This document shows, one piece after another, positions 44,570-53,900 of a DNA stretch of 64,000 nt (the stretch's first letter is position 1; each line of letters begins with the position of its first letter). The notes under the pieces were generated by a model. The model saw only the letters and a list, made by a program, of their open reading frames with translations, had not been told where the DNA came from and made no database searches. The position numbers were made by a program, and so were the translations under genes. The stretch lies in NCBI RefSeq assembly GCF_008000815.1, contig NZ_CP042806.1, forward strand, positions 1,178,001 through 1,242,000, in the 5' to 3' direction. The stretch comes from Terriglobus albidus (lineage in GTDB: Bacteria; Acidobacteriota; Terriglobia; Terriglobales; Acidobacteriaceae).

Positions 44570-45484
44570 CTACACGCCCCGGCGCTGCCGGGCTGCGCGG
44601 ACGGTGTTCTTCATCAGCATGGCGATGGTCAGCGCTCCTACGCCTCCGGGAACCGGAGTGTAGGCTCCGCTCACGGCAAAGGCGCGAGGATCGACGTCCC
44701 CGACGACGGTATATCCGCGCCTGGCAAAGCCTTCAGCACGAGCTGTGTCATTGGGGAAGAACTTTTCCATCTCGCTGAGATCGTTCACGCGATTGATGCC
44801 TACATCGATGACGGTGGCGCCGGGCTTGACCATCTCTTCCGTGATGAAACCGGGGCGACCGATAGCGGCAACCAGAATGTCAGCGTGGCGGGTGTAATTC
44901 ACCAGGTTGGCAGTCTTCGAGTGGCAGACGCTGACTGTTGCGCTTGCGTTCAGCAGCATCATGGCCGCGGGCTTGCCGACGATATCGCTGCGTCCCACGA
45001 CGACTGCATTGGCTCCAGCGATTGCGATCTTGCTGCGTTGAAGAATCTCGATGATGCCTGCGGGGGTGCAGGGAGCAAGCGCGGGTTGGCCCGTCTGCAG
45101 ACGGCCTGCGTTGACTGGATGAAATCCGTCGACGTCTTTCTGTGGATCGATCGCTTCAAGCAACCGCTTGGTGTCGACCTGCTTCGGTAGTGGAAGCTGA
45201 ATCAGGATGCCGTCGACATCCGGACGTCCGTTGAGTTCCGCGACCAGAGTGAGCATCTCTTCGGTGGTGATGGTCTCAGGCGGCGTAATCATCTCGCTGC
45301 CGATACCAAGTTCGCCGCAGGTCTTTACCTTGCTGCGGACGTAGATCTCAGAGGCGGCAACATGGCCGACCAGCACGACGACCAGTTTGGGGGTAATGCC
45401 GCGTGCAGCCAGTTCTTTGGCTTCAGCGGCAACTTCGTTCTTGATTTCGCCGGCAATGGCGACTCCATCTAACAGCTTGGCCAC
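44570..45484 (-). CDS. folD: Bifunctional methylene-THF dehydrogenase/methenyl-THF cyclohydrolase
   Basis: 304 aa; makes 10-formyl-THF for purine synthesis (used by PurN, also encoded here). A GTG start at 45484 with GGAG 11 nt upstream. Motifs: AASEIYVRSKVKTCGELGIG (with the catalytic Tyr-Lys pair), VDGILIQLPLPKQVD, DVDGFHPVNAGRL, PCTPAGIIEIL, AVVVGRSDIVGKPAAMMLLN (nucleotide binding) and a C-terminal VPGGVGALTIAMLMKNTV. Forms a unit with coaE. Confidence 0.96.
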   Translation of the reverse strand: MAKLLDGVAIAGEIKNEVAAEAKELAARGITPKLVVVLVGHVAASEIYVRSKVKTCGELGIGSEMITPPETITTEEMLTLVAELNGRPDVDGILIQLPLPKQVDTKRLLEAIDPQKDVDGFHPVNAGRLQTGQPALAPCTPAGIIEILQRSKIAIAGANAVVVGRSDIVGKPAAMMLLNASATVSVCHSKTANLVNYTRHADILVAAIGRPGFITEEMVKPGATVIDVGINRVNDLSEMEKFFPNDTARAEGFARRGYTVVGDVDPRAFAVSGAYTPVPGGVGALTIAMLMKNTVRAARQRRGV

Positions 45485-45654
45485 GTCTTTTTTGTCTCCA
45501 TAACAATCGTACCGGGAACCGGGGTTGCCTGTTGTGCGTAAGAAAATGTCACAAAAGGGTTACAACTGGTTACTTCAAATGCTGCAACTCGATGGCCACA
45601 AAAGCGTCTAATCAAACAGGTGGTAGGAAGATCACGAAAGGAGCGGAGAGGCAG

Positions 45655-45903
45655 ATGGCACAGGAGATAGAAAAGGGCATCGAGAAGTTCACTGAACAGG
45701 ACCTCGCAGGCCTGCGGAACGACCTGTTGCAATCAGGGCTGGATAGCTGGCAGGCAGGGGAGCTGATTTCCAACTTCCTAATGGGTCGCGGCTATGGCGT
45801 ATCGAATCAGGCGGCAAGGAATGCTGCCACACGCATTGAGTCCGCTTCCTGTTCGTTGGAGACCATGCAGCGCGAGTTGGAGCGCGTTGCTCTGGTGATG
45901 TAG
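45655..45903 (+). CDS. Small hypothetical helical protein
   Basis: 82 aa from ATG 45655, chosen because AGGAG and GGAGAGG lie just upstream. An ATG at 45592 would extend it but lacks a binding site. The protein is predicted helical and acidic at the start (MAQEIEKGIEKFTEQDLAGL), with a Gly-rich turn MGRGYGVSNQAARNA and a last helix ending LERVALVM. No family recognised. Divergent from folD and closed by a strong terminator. Confidence 0.66.
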   Translation: MAQEIEKGIEKFTEQDLAGLRNDLLQSGLDSWQAGELISNFLMGRGYGVSNQAARNAATRIESASCSLETMQRELERVALVM

Positions 45904-45926
45904 TTCAAGATTGATGTTATGAAGTA

Positions 45927-45953
45927 AAAGCCCGCGACTTCGCGGGCTTTTCT
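45927..45953. terminator. Bidirectional terminator between small hypothetical and ABC permease
   Basis: AAAAGCCCGCG-ACTT-CGCGGGCTTTTC, with A and T runs on both sides; it lies between two convergent stops (24 and 23 nt away). Confidence 0.87.
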
Positions 45954-45975
45954 TCGTTTTGAGAACAGATCTTTT

Positions 45976-47268
45976 TTATTCGTACTTCAGCGTGGTAACC
46001 GGGTCGAGTTCCGCGGCGCGACGCGCAGGTAACGTGCCGAAGATTACGCCAACGATGACCGATGTCAGCAGCGCAACCACGGCCGACATCCAGGAATGAG
46101 GGACCTTGACGGGTGTCAGGAAGGTGACAGTGAATGGAATTGCCAGGCCGATGACGGTGCCGACGACGCCGCCAGAGAGTGAGAGAAAGATACTCTCGGT
46201 GAGGAACTGCATCAGTATCTCGCGCCTGGTGGCGCCCAGGGCTTTTCGAATACCGATCTCCCGGATACGCGCCTGCACATTGGCCAGCATGGAGTTCATG
46301 ATGCCCACACCACTCACGATGAGTGTGATGGCAGCAGCTAATGTGAGTACAATCGTCAGCATCGTGGCGATCTGAGCCATTACGTGTAGCACCTGCGTCA
46401 GGGTAAAGGCGGTATAGACGCTGGTGGGACGATGGCGCGACTTGATGATCTCAAGAATGCGCTTGGCGGCCGGCTCAACCTGGGAGCTGTTGGCTACGGT
46501 GAAGAAGATCTGCTTTACGCTGTCTGTGCCCTGGAAGTAGCGGGCGACTTGATAGGGGATCAGGATGGTCTGATCGCTGATCTCTGACTGACCGAATGTT
46601 TCGACACTTTCTTCAAAGACGCCGACGATCAGGAAGGGAATTCCGCTGACGGTCAGTGTGTTGCCGATGGCGCCTTCCGAGCCGCCGAAGAGAGAGCGCG
46701 CCAGAGACTTGACGATGACGGCCACCTTGGCGTGCGAGATGGCATCCTGATCGTCAAAGAAGCGGCCGCTCAGCACCTTCAGGTTGCGGACCTGTTTATA
46801 TTGCGGCGAGACACCCAGAAGCATGGCGTCTTTGGTGAGGCCGCTTCCCATGCTGATGCGGTCATGGAACTCCAGCATCGGCGAGGAGGCGATGATGCCG
46901 GGCACGGCGGACTTAACCGCCTCCATATCGGCATTGGTCATAAAATCAGGGGTCGAGGTATTGTCAGGCCCGGCGACGCTGCCACCGTTGAACTGCATCT
47001 CGATCATGTTGGGGCCGATCGAGGAGATCAGGTTCAGGGCGTAGTCCTTGCCGGTAAGGCCCAGGGTGACGACCAGGATGATGGAGGCGGACCCGATCAC
47101 CATGCCCAGCATAGTGAGCAGAAAGCGGGCTTTGCTGGCCTTAAAGCTATCAATGGCGAGGTTTATGGTCTCCGAGAACATCAAGGAGGTCTTGGCAGAC
47201 TTCAGGGTGCTCTCAAAGGTCCTCGCCCGTTGCGCCGGGCGCGCCGGAGATGAAGCTACGGTGGCCAT
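45976..47268 (-). CDS. MacB-like ABC transporter permease (FtsX family)
   Basis: 430 aa. After about 40 cytoplasmic residues comes TM1 (RFLLTMLGMVIGSASIILVV), then a large periplasmic MacB_PCD-like domain (about 75-280) with GPNMIEMQFNGG and DFMTNADMEAVKSAVPGI. Three C-terminal helices form the FtsX domain: AATLI-type membrane segment, IREIGIRKALGATRREILMQ (coupling helix, typical of the family), and a last segment with GTLPARRAAELDPVTTLKYE. MacB needs an ATPase; none is fused here and none is found in the neighbouring sequence. The role (efflux or lipoprotein transport) is open. Confidence 0.88.
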   Translation of the reverse strand: MATVASSPARPAQRARTFESTLKSAKTSLMFSETINLAIDSFKASKARFLLTMLGMVIGSASIILVVTLGLTGKDYALNLISSIGPNMIEMQFNGGSVAGPDNTSTPDFMTNADMEAVKSAVPGIIASSPMLEFHDRISMGSGLTKDAMLLGVSPQYKQVRNLKVLSGRFFDDQDAISHAKVAVIVKSLARSLFGGSEGAIGNTLTVSGIPFLIVGVFEESVETFGQSEISDQTILIPYQVARYFQGTDSVKQIFFTVANSSQVEPAAKRILEIIKSRHRPTSVYTAFTLTQVLHVMAQIATMLTIVLTLAAAITLIVSGVGIMNSMLANVQARIREIGIRKALGATRREILMQFLTESIFLSLSGGVVGTVIGLAIPFTVTFLTPVKVPHSWMSAVVALLTSVIVGVIFGTLPARRAAELDPVTTLKYE

Positions 47269-47347
47269 ATCCTCTTCTCATTAGAGCACTTCTACCTGAA
47301 AAAGGAGCACGAAAAACGGGCGAAAATCGCACCCGGAGGGGTGGGCT

Positions 47348-47356
47348 TGGTATGCT
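47348..47356 (+). promoter_or_regulatory. Possible extended -10 promoter of tRNA-Ser
   Basis: TGGTATGCT resembles an extended -10 (TGnTATAAT) 26 nt before the mature tRNA 5' end. No good -35 was seen. Tentative. Confidence 0.3.
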
Positions 47357-47381
47357 AACCCTCAGCGCACCTGCCTCAAGC

Positions 47382-47471
47382 GGAGGGATGTGTGAGTGGT
47401 TGAAACAGGCGGTCTTGAAAACCGCTTTGGGCGAAAGTCCAACGGGGGTTCGAATCCCTCTCCCTCCGCCA
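47382..47471 (+). tRNA. tRNA-Ser (anticodon TGA)
   Basis: 90 nt including an encoded CCA. Acceptor GGAGGGA pairs with TCCCTCC, discriminator G. D-arm TGAGTGGTTGAAACA. Anticodon stem GCGGT-CTTGAAA-ACCGC with TGA in the loop. A long variable arm (TTTGGGCGAAAGTCCAA), the class II feature of Ser tRNAs, and TpsiC loop GGGGGTTCGAATCCCTC. Confidence 0.97.
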
Positions 47472-47548
47472 TAAGAAGCTTAAGTGCGTCCTGAGTTGCC
47501 CCGGGATTTTCGGGATTCTGCTCAGAAACCACCTTTCCGGCGCCCGCT

Positions 47549-48640
47549 TTGCTTTACACGACCAACAATCTAAGGATCAAGTCGACCCGAGTTGTTCTGC
47601 CTCCGGTCTTTCTGGAAGAAGAGATGCCCGTCACCGAGCGGGCCTCAGCTACCGTTTTTGACGCGCGTCGCCAGGTCGTCGAGGTTCTCGACGGCATCGA
47701 CGATCGTCTTGTCGTGGTGGTCGGCCCCTGCTCGATTCACGACCCCGATGCCGCCCGTGAGTATGCCGGGCTGCTGCGCGAGGCGATTACGGAGCTCTCG
47801 GACGAGCTGATGATCGTGATGCGGCTCTACTTCGAGAAGCCGCGGACCACGGTCGGCTGGAAGGGTCTGATCAATGACCCGTATCTCGATGAGTCATTCC
47901 GCATCAATGACGGGCTTCGCATCGCTCGCCGCCTGCTGCTCGATCTGGCGGAGATGGGCGTGCCGGCAGGCACGGAGTTCCTGGATATGATCTCGCCGCA
48001 GTACGTGGCGGATCTTGTCAGCTGGGGCGCGATCGGAGCGCGTACGACGGAGAGCCAGGTGCATCGCCAGCTTGCCTCCGGACTCTCCTGCCCGGTTGGC
48101 TTCAAGAACGGCACCTCGGGCAATGTGCAGATCGCGATCGATGCGATTCTTTCGGCGAACCATCCACATACGTTCCTGGGAACCTCGGACACGGGCCAAT
48201 CGGCGATTCTGCTGACATCGGGCAATCCGGACTGCCACATCATCCTGCGCGGCGGCCGGCAGACGACGAACTTCGATGCGGCCTCGGTTGCTTCTACGGC
48301 GGAGCAGATGGAAAAGGCCTGGGTCAAGCCGCGCATCATGATCGACTGCAGCCATGCGAACAGCGGTAAGGATCATCGCAAGCAGGGCGCTGTCTGCCGC
48401 GATGTTGCCGGGCAGATTGCAGCGGGCGACAGCCGCATCATGGGTGTGATGATCGAGAGCAATCTCGTCGCCGGGACGCAGCCGCTGGTGAATGGCAAGG
48501 CGCAGGTCTACGGGCAGAGCATCACGGACGCGTGTATCGACTGGGCCGAGACGCAGGTTCTGCTGCGTGATCTAGCGGTCGCTGTGCGTGAGCGCAGAGT
48601 GAAGAAGGGCGCGGCTCAGGCGGTAGCGGCTGCTGAGTAG
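47549..48640 (+). CDS. 3-deoxy-7-phosphoheptulonate (DAHP) synthase, AroF/G/H type
   Basis: 363 aa. First step of the shikimate pathway: PEP plus erythrose 4-phosphate. A TTG start at 47549 is inferred, because the frame begins LYTTNNLRIKSTRVVLPP, which matches the N-terminus of E. coli AroG (a regulatory arm), and no ATG lies upstream. Motifs: VVVGPCSIHDPDAAREYAG, MRLYFEKPRTTVGWKGLIND, GIPAGTEFLD-like VPAGTEFLDMISPQYV, FKNGTSGNVQIAIDAI, and RIMIDCSHANSGKDH (metal ligands). A type I-alpha enzyme, normally feedback-controlled by an aromatic amino acid. It begins 78 nt after tRNA-Ser. Confidence 0.93.
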   Translation: MLYTTNNLRIKSTRVVLPPVFLEEEMPVTERASATVFDARRQVVEVLDGIDDRLVVVVGPCSIHDPDAAREYAGLLREAITELSDELMIVMRLYFEKPRTTVGWKGLINDPYLDESFRINDGLRIARRLLLDLAEMGVPAGTEFLDMISPQYVADLVSWGAIGARTTESQVHRQLASGLSCPVGFKNGTSGNVQIAIDAILSANHPHTFLGTSDTGQSAILLTSGNPDCHIILRGGRQTTNFDAASVASTAEQMEKAWVKPRIMIDCSHANSGKDHRKQGAVCRDVAGQIAAGDSRIMGVMIESNLVAGTQPLVNGKAQVYGQSITDACIDWAETQVLLRDLAVAVRERRVKKGAAQAVAAAE

Positions 48641-48694
48641 GTTGCGAGCCCACTGGCTTGGGCTTCAGATCGTATCGTCAATTGACCGTGAAAC

Positions 48695-48795
48695 TGGGTG
48701 ACTCATCCATTGCATATCGGGGTCCCCGGCGAACTTGTTCGCTGGGGTGACTAGCAATGGGTGAGATATTTGAGCGTAGCCGAACCCGCTTGATC
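48695..48795. repeat. Multi-hairpin repeat, copy 7
   Basis: Part of a 375-nt gap after the DAHP synthase gene. CCCCGGCGAACTTGTTCGCTGGGG (hairpin, around 48725-48747) is the same module as at 18.04 and 31.54 kb. It is followed by CAATGGGTGAGATATTTGAGC. It sits directly before repeat B copy 3. No ORF. Confidence 0.7.
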
Positions 48796-48801
48796 ATTGC
48801 T

Positions 48802-48894
48802 CTATAGAGCGGGCCTTCAGCCCTGGTTATTCATATTTCGGCCAAGACCTGGGGCGTTGCCCCAGGCTGATATAGGACGCGCCTTCAGCGCTAT
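48802..48894. repeat. Dispersed repeat B, copy 3
   Basis: From CTATAGAGCGGGCCTTCAG to CGCCTTCAGCGCT. Inner CTGGGGCGTTGCCCCAGGCTG and a spacer different from the other copies. It lies about 120 nt before the RidA gene. Confidence 0.82.
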
Positions 48895-49015
48895 AAACGG
48901 GGACTTCGTTGGTTGAAAGAGCAGGCTTCCCGTCCGCATAGGTCTCTTTGCCTAGCTTGGTCCTGTGAATGAAGTGAAAGAATACCTCCATCTCATTTCG
49001 GAGGCATTCGAACCC

Positions 49016-49447
49016 GTGACCAAGAACCTTATGCGCGTCGCACTGGCACTCCTGCTGGCTGCACCCTTCACCGCTCACGCCCAGAACAAGGCGGTCGACT
49101 TCAATCCGAAGATGCCATTCTCTGATGGCTACATCGCAGGGAACACGCTGTATGTCGCCGGGCAGCAGGGACCGGATGATCATGGCAAGGTAACCGGCAC
49201 CACCATTGAGTTCCAGACGGAACGCACGATCGCTGCCATCCAGCGCGTTGTCGAGAAGGCCGGTTTCAAGATGACCGACCTGGTCAGTGTGACGGTATAT
49301 GTGACCGACCTCAACGATGTGCCCAAGATGAACGAGGTCTATAAGCGCCTGATGCCCAACCCCAAGCCCGCTCGCGCGACGGTAAAGGTTGCCGGGCTGA
49401 TCGGCGATGCCAAGATTGAGATCTCGGCGATTGCTGTGAAGCAGTAG
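49016..49447 (+). CDS. Exported RidA family protein (reactive intermediate deaminase-like)
   Basis: 143 aa from GTG 49016, supported by GGAGG 11 nt upstream; ATG 49031 is a second choice. A signal peptide is present (MTKNLMRVALALLLAAPFTA, cut near AHA-QN). The RidA core follows: PFSDGYIAGNTLYVAGQQGP, TIAAIQRVVEKAGFKMTDLV, VYVTDLNDVPKMNEVYKRL, and PARATVKVAGLIGDAKIEIS with the conserved Arg that binds the imine substrate's carboxylate in cytosolic RidA. Cytosolic RidA hydrolyses 2-aminoacrylate from PLP enzymes. A periplasmic location would point to another substrate or role. Confidence 0.88.
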   Translation: MTKNLMRVALALLLAAPFTAHAQNKAVDFNPKMPFSDGYIAGNTLYVAGQQGPDDHGKVTGTTIEFQTERTIAAIQRVVEKAGFKMTDLVSVTVYVTDLNDVPKMNEVYKRLMPNPKPARATVKVAGLIGDAKIEISAIAVKQ

Positions 49448-49469
49448 ACGAAATCGAGTTAAAAACGAA

Positions 49470-49501
49470 CGGCAGCCCATCACGTGACGTGTGGGCTGCC
49501 G
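49470..49501. terminator. Bidirectional terminator between ridA-like and efflux operon
   Basis: CGGCAGCCCA, inner TCACGTGACG, then TGTGGGCTGCCG. It lies between two convergent stops (49447 and 49514). A-run AAAAAC to the left; few T to the right. Confidence 0.7.
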
Positions 49502-49513
49502 AAGTTATTGGGG

Positions 49514-50929
49514 TTACTTCCAGCCGCCGCCGAGTGCGGCGTAGAGCTGTACCAGCGTGAGTGCTTCGTTCTGCTGTGCGGTTACAAGATTGAGTTGAGC
49601 GTTGTAGAGATTGGTGTCGTTGGTTAGTACTTCCAGGTAGGCTGTGGAGCCGCCCTGGTAGCGCATGCGCGCGAGGCGGACGGCGTCTTCGGCCGAGGCT
49701 ACCAGCTTCTGCTGCTGTTCGCGTGTAGCCTTCGTCTTGTTCATCGCGATGAGGGCGTTGGAGACGTCGCGCAGGGCTCCGGCGATGGTCTGCTGGTAGC
49801 TGATGACGAGCTCTTTCTGCTGCTCTTGCGAGAGCTGCAGTTGGCCGCGCAGTTTGCCACCCATGAAGAGCGGTTGTGAGAGTTGGCCGATGCCGTAGAT
49901 GGTGCGGCTGTCGGTGCTGAAGATGTTGCTCAGGCTGTCGCCGCCCACACCGGCGGAGCCGGTGATGGTGAGCGTTGGGAAGAACTGCGCGCGAGCGATG
50001 CCGATCTGTGCGTTGGCTGCGATCAACTGTGTCTCAGCCTCCTGGATGTCCGGACGGCGCTCGAGGAGTTGCGAGGGCATGCCCACGGGAACGTCCTGCG
50101 GCGGCGGAGCCAGTATGTTGTCCGCGTGGCGGGCGACGGGACCGGGGTTGCGGCCCAGGAGAATGCTCAACGAGTTCTCCTGTTGCGCAATCTGTTGTTC
50201 GAGCTGCGGGATCTGTGCCGTTGCAGTGTAAAGAAGCTGTTCGGCCTGGCGCTGGTCAGAGAGCGGAGCAGAACCGGCATTGGTCAGCGTCGAGGTGAGC
50301 TTTAACGACTCTTCGCGCGCCTTGACGGTCTGCCTCGTGATCTCGAGCTCGTGGTCAAGAGCTCGCAACTGCAGATACGAGGTGGTGATCTGTTGCACGA
50401 GGGTGACGCGCACAGCACGCTCTGCCCAGACCTGATTCAGCAACTTCGCACGCTGCACGTCGGTTTGTTTGCGGTAGAGTCCCCAGAAGTCCGGAACCCA
50501 GCTAATGCCGAGGTTCAGACCGCCAAAAGCCAGTGGGCTGGAGATGTTGCCGATCGACGATGGGATATCGGCGCCGATGCCGTTGCCGCCCGCGGTGATC
50601 TGCGGGAACTGTCCGGCGCGGGTGATCTTTACCTGTGCCTGCTGCTCCAGGATGCGTTGCGCGGCGATGCGGACGTCGAAGCTGTTGCCCATGGCTTCTT
50701 TGATCAGGGTCTGCAGCTCCGGCTCCTGGAAGACCTCGGGCCATGTCTTATCGCCCAGCGATGCCTGCGTGTTGGTGGCGACCTGCGACTCATCAGCTCC
50801 GCGGAATGCTTCCGGAGCCTGATAGGCAGGGCGCTTGTACTTTGGCCCGACGTTGCAGCCAGTCAGCAGTGTAAGTGCGATGGCGCCTGCGAGCAGGGGT
50901 GCGATTACCTTCTGACGAGTGGATCTCAT
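49514..50929 (-). CDS. Outer-membrane efflux lipoprotein, NodT/OprM family
   Basis: 471 aa from ATG 50929, which overlaps the pump stop by 4 nt (ATGA). Lipobox LTGC puts the lipidated Cys at 25. The long frame upstream lies inside the pump gene and is discarded. After GPKYKRPAYQAPEAFRG come two OEP repeats: AAQRILEQQAQVKITRAGQF, NAQIGIARAQFFPTLTITGS, and the C-terminal RMRYQGGSTAYLEVLTNDTN, all typical of TolC-like channel lipoproteins. It supplies the outer-membrane exit for the tripartite pump encoded just upstream. Confidence 0.94.
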   Translation of the reverse strand: MRSTRQKVIAPLLAGAIALTLLTGCNVGPKYKRPAYQAPEAFRGADESQVATNTQASLGDKTWPEVFQEPELQTLIKEAMGNSFDVRIAAQRILEQQAQVKITRAGQFPQITAGGNGIGADIPSSIGNISSPLAFGGLNLGISWVPDFWGLYRKQTDVQRAKLLNQVWAERAVRVTLVQQITTSYLQLRALDHELEITRQTVKAREESLKLTSTLTNAGSAPLSDQRQAEQLLYTATAQIPQLEQQIAQQENSLSILLGRNPGPVARHADNILAPPPQDVPVGMPSQLLERRPDIQEAETQLIAANAQIGIARAQFFPTLTITGSAGVGGDSLSNIFSTDSRTIYGIGQLSQPLFMGGKLRGQLQLSQEQQKELVISYQQTIAGALRDVSNALIAMNKTKATREQQQKLVASAEDAVRLARMRYQGGSTAYLEVLTNDTNLYNAQLNLVTAQQNEALTLVQLYAALGGGWK

Positions 50930-53900
50930 GCGTGCTCTCCCTCGGCCGGAAGGCCAGGTGCAGCGGAGCCCTCGGTATCGTGCGGCTCTACCGGATGTGT
51001 GCTGTCCATGGTGGTGTCTTTTCGGCCCTTGATGAAGCGGAGCGAGAGATACTCCACGACACTGAAGGTGGTTGGAATCATCAGCACGCCGATAACGGTC
51101 GAGAGCAGCGTTCCGCCGATGACGACGGTGCCCAGAATGCGGCGCGATGCCGCGCCCGAGCCGGTCGCGATCCAGAGCGGAGCGCAACCGAAGACGAAGG
51201 CGAGTGCTGTCATCACGATGGGGCGGAAGCGCAGCCGGGCTGCATTCAATGCGGCTTCGGCGATGCTCTGTCCCTTCTCGTAGTTCGCCTTGGCGAACTC
51301 GACGATAAGGATGGCGTTCTTCGCAGAGAGACCGATCAACATGATCAGACCGATAGTCGCGAAGATGTCGTTCTCGAATGAACGCATATTCAGGGCAAGA
51401 TAGGCGCCTAGAATTGCGACCGGTGTGCTGAGCAGCACGCTGAAGGGAAGCGTCCAGCTCTCATACAGCGCTGCAAGAATAAGGAAGACGAAGAGGATCG
51501 AGAGCGAGAAGACGGCCCACGACGGAACGCCCTGTTCGGCCTGACGCTCCTGGAAGGTCATGCCCTGGTAGTCGTAACCCATGCCTTCGGGCATCGATTC
51601 TTTGAAGGCTTCTTCCAATGCATGCCGTACCTGCGCGGAGCTGTAGCCAGGTTTGCCGGCTACGTTCAACTGTGCTGCTCCGTATTCGTTGAAGCGCAGA
51701 ATGAACTCCGGTCCGGTAATCTGCTTGGTCTTCACCAGGGCAGATAGCGGTACCTGGCTGCCATTCACACTGCGGACGTAGAACTGGCTGATGTTCTGGA
51801 TCCGCGTGCGCGATTCGCCTTCGGCTTCCACGTAGGTCTGCCATTGGCGGCCGAAGCGATTGAAGTAGTTCACCAGGTAGCCGCCCATGAAGGTCTGCAT
51901 GGTGGAGTAGACATCGCCCAGATTGACCTGCTGCTGCAACACACGCTCGCGGTCGACGTCGACATAGAGCTGAGGCACCGCGGGCAGATACGACGGAATC
52001 ACCGCGGCGATCTCAGGCCGCTTCTGCGCGGCTCCGAGGAAGGCGACGAGGTTTTTCGTCAGGAACATAGGATCGTCTTTGCCGGAGCGATCCTGCAGGA
52101 TCATGGTGACGCCGCCCGATGTACCGATACCAGGAATGGCCGGCGGTGGGAAGGAGAAGGCGATGCCATCGCTCAGGCCGCCGATGGCCTTCTGGATGTT
52201 GGCCTGAATGCCGGCAACCTGCTCCTCCTTGCTCTTGCGCTCTTCCCACGGCTTCAGGGAGACGAAGAAGAAGGCGGTGTTGGTGCTTTGTGTCTGCGTC
52301 AGCAGGCTGAAGCCGTTGACGCCGATCACGCCCTTGATGCCGGGGATCTTCATCAGCGAGTCGGTGATCTGCTGCGCTGCGGCGTCCGTGCGTTGCAGCG
52401 AAGAAGCATCGGGCAACTGCAGGGCCATGTAGAGGTAGCCCTGGTCTTCTTCCGGAATGAAGCCGCCAGGCAGGCGAGCCCCGATCAGCATGGCTGCGCC
52501 CGCAACCACAACCAGCAGGACCATGGTGAAGGCTGACTTGTGCAGCATCAGGCTTGACGTGGAGACGTACTTCTCCGTGGTGCGTCCGAATAGGCGATTG
52601 AAGCCATCGAAGAAGCGGCGCAGCGGTCCACGTGCACCTTCCTTCTTCGGCTTGAGCAGCAGAGACGCAAGGGCGGGGCTGAGCGTCAGTGCGTTGAAGG
52701 CCGAGATCAGTACTGAGATCGCAATGGTGATAGCGAATTGTTGATACAGCCGGCCGGTGATACCGGGGATGGCTGCGGTGGGGATGAAGACGGCGGCAAG
52801 AATCAGAGCGATGGCGACGACCGGGCCGGAGACCTCTTCCATGGCGCGATAGGTCGCTTCCTTGGGAGAGAGGCCCTGGTCCATCAGGTGCTCGACGGCT
52901 TCCACAACGATGATGGCGTCGTCGACGACCAGACCGATCGCAAGCACCAGACCGAAGAGGGAGAGTGTGTTGATAGAAAAGCCGAGCAGCGGAAAGATGA
53001 TGAAGGTACCGATCAGCGAGACAGGTACGGCCATCAGCGGGATGAGGGTTGCTCGCCATCCCTGCAGGAAGATGAAGGTCACGATGATGACCAGCACCAG
53101 GGCTTCTACCAGGGTTTCGGTGATCTCGTGGATGCCGGCGGTGACCGCCAGCGTGGTATCCAGCGGGACATCGTAGGTGAGTCCCTGCGGGAAGTTCTTC
53201 GACAGCTCATCCATGCGCTTGCGGACACCGGCGGCGACTTCGACCGCGTTCGATCCGGGAAGCTGATAGATGGCCATAACGCCTGAGGGCGCGTTGTTGT
53301 AGCGGGCAGTCAGGTTGTAGATCTGAGTGCCGAGCTCGATGCGGGCGACATCCTTCAGATGAAGGATCGACCCATCGGCATTGGCGCGGACAACGATGTT
53401 CCCGAACTCGTCTGCCGTGGTGAGACGGCCCTGCGAGCGTACGGTGTAGGTGAACTGCTGTCCGTTCGGAACAGGTTCTCCGCCGATCTGGCCGGCAGGA
53501 TGCACGCTGTTCTGTGTCTGCAGTGCGTTGATGACCTCAGGGACGGTGACACCGAGTTTGGCCAACTGGTCCGGCTTCACCCATACGCGCATGGCGTATT
53601 GTCCGCCGAAGATCTGCACACGCGAGACACCTTTGACGCGCGCGATCTCATCCTGCAGGTTGATGATGCCGTAGTTGGTGAGGAACTGCGCGTCGTACTT
53701 ATTCGTAGGAGAGTTGAGGCTGACCAGCATCAGCGGTGAGGTCAGCGCCTTCTGCACGGTGACGCCCGAGGTATTCACCTCACTGGGCAATTGCGACTGT
53801 GCCTGAGAGACGCGGAGCTGAGAGAGAATCTGGTCGGTGTCGGCGTTTGTCTTGACGTCGAAGTCAACGTATAGCGAGGTCTGCCCGTTGTTCGCGTTGA

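Noticed and set aside
47250-47474. Small ORF spanning the tRNA-Ser gene
   Set aside because: It covers the tRNA and permease start; the tRNA structure is clear.
50930-51187. N-terminal extension of the outer-membrane lipoprotein into the pump gene
   Set aside because: The extra 86 residues are Arg/His-rich out-of-frame pump sequence. The ATG at 50929 gives a proper lipobox and a 4-nt overlap.
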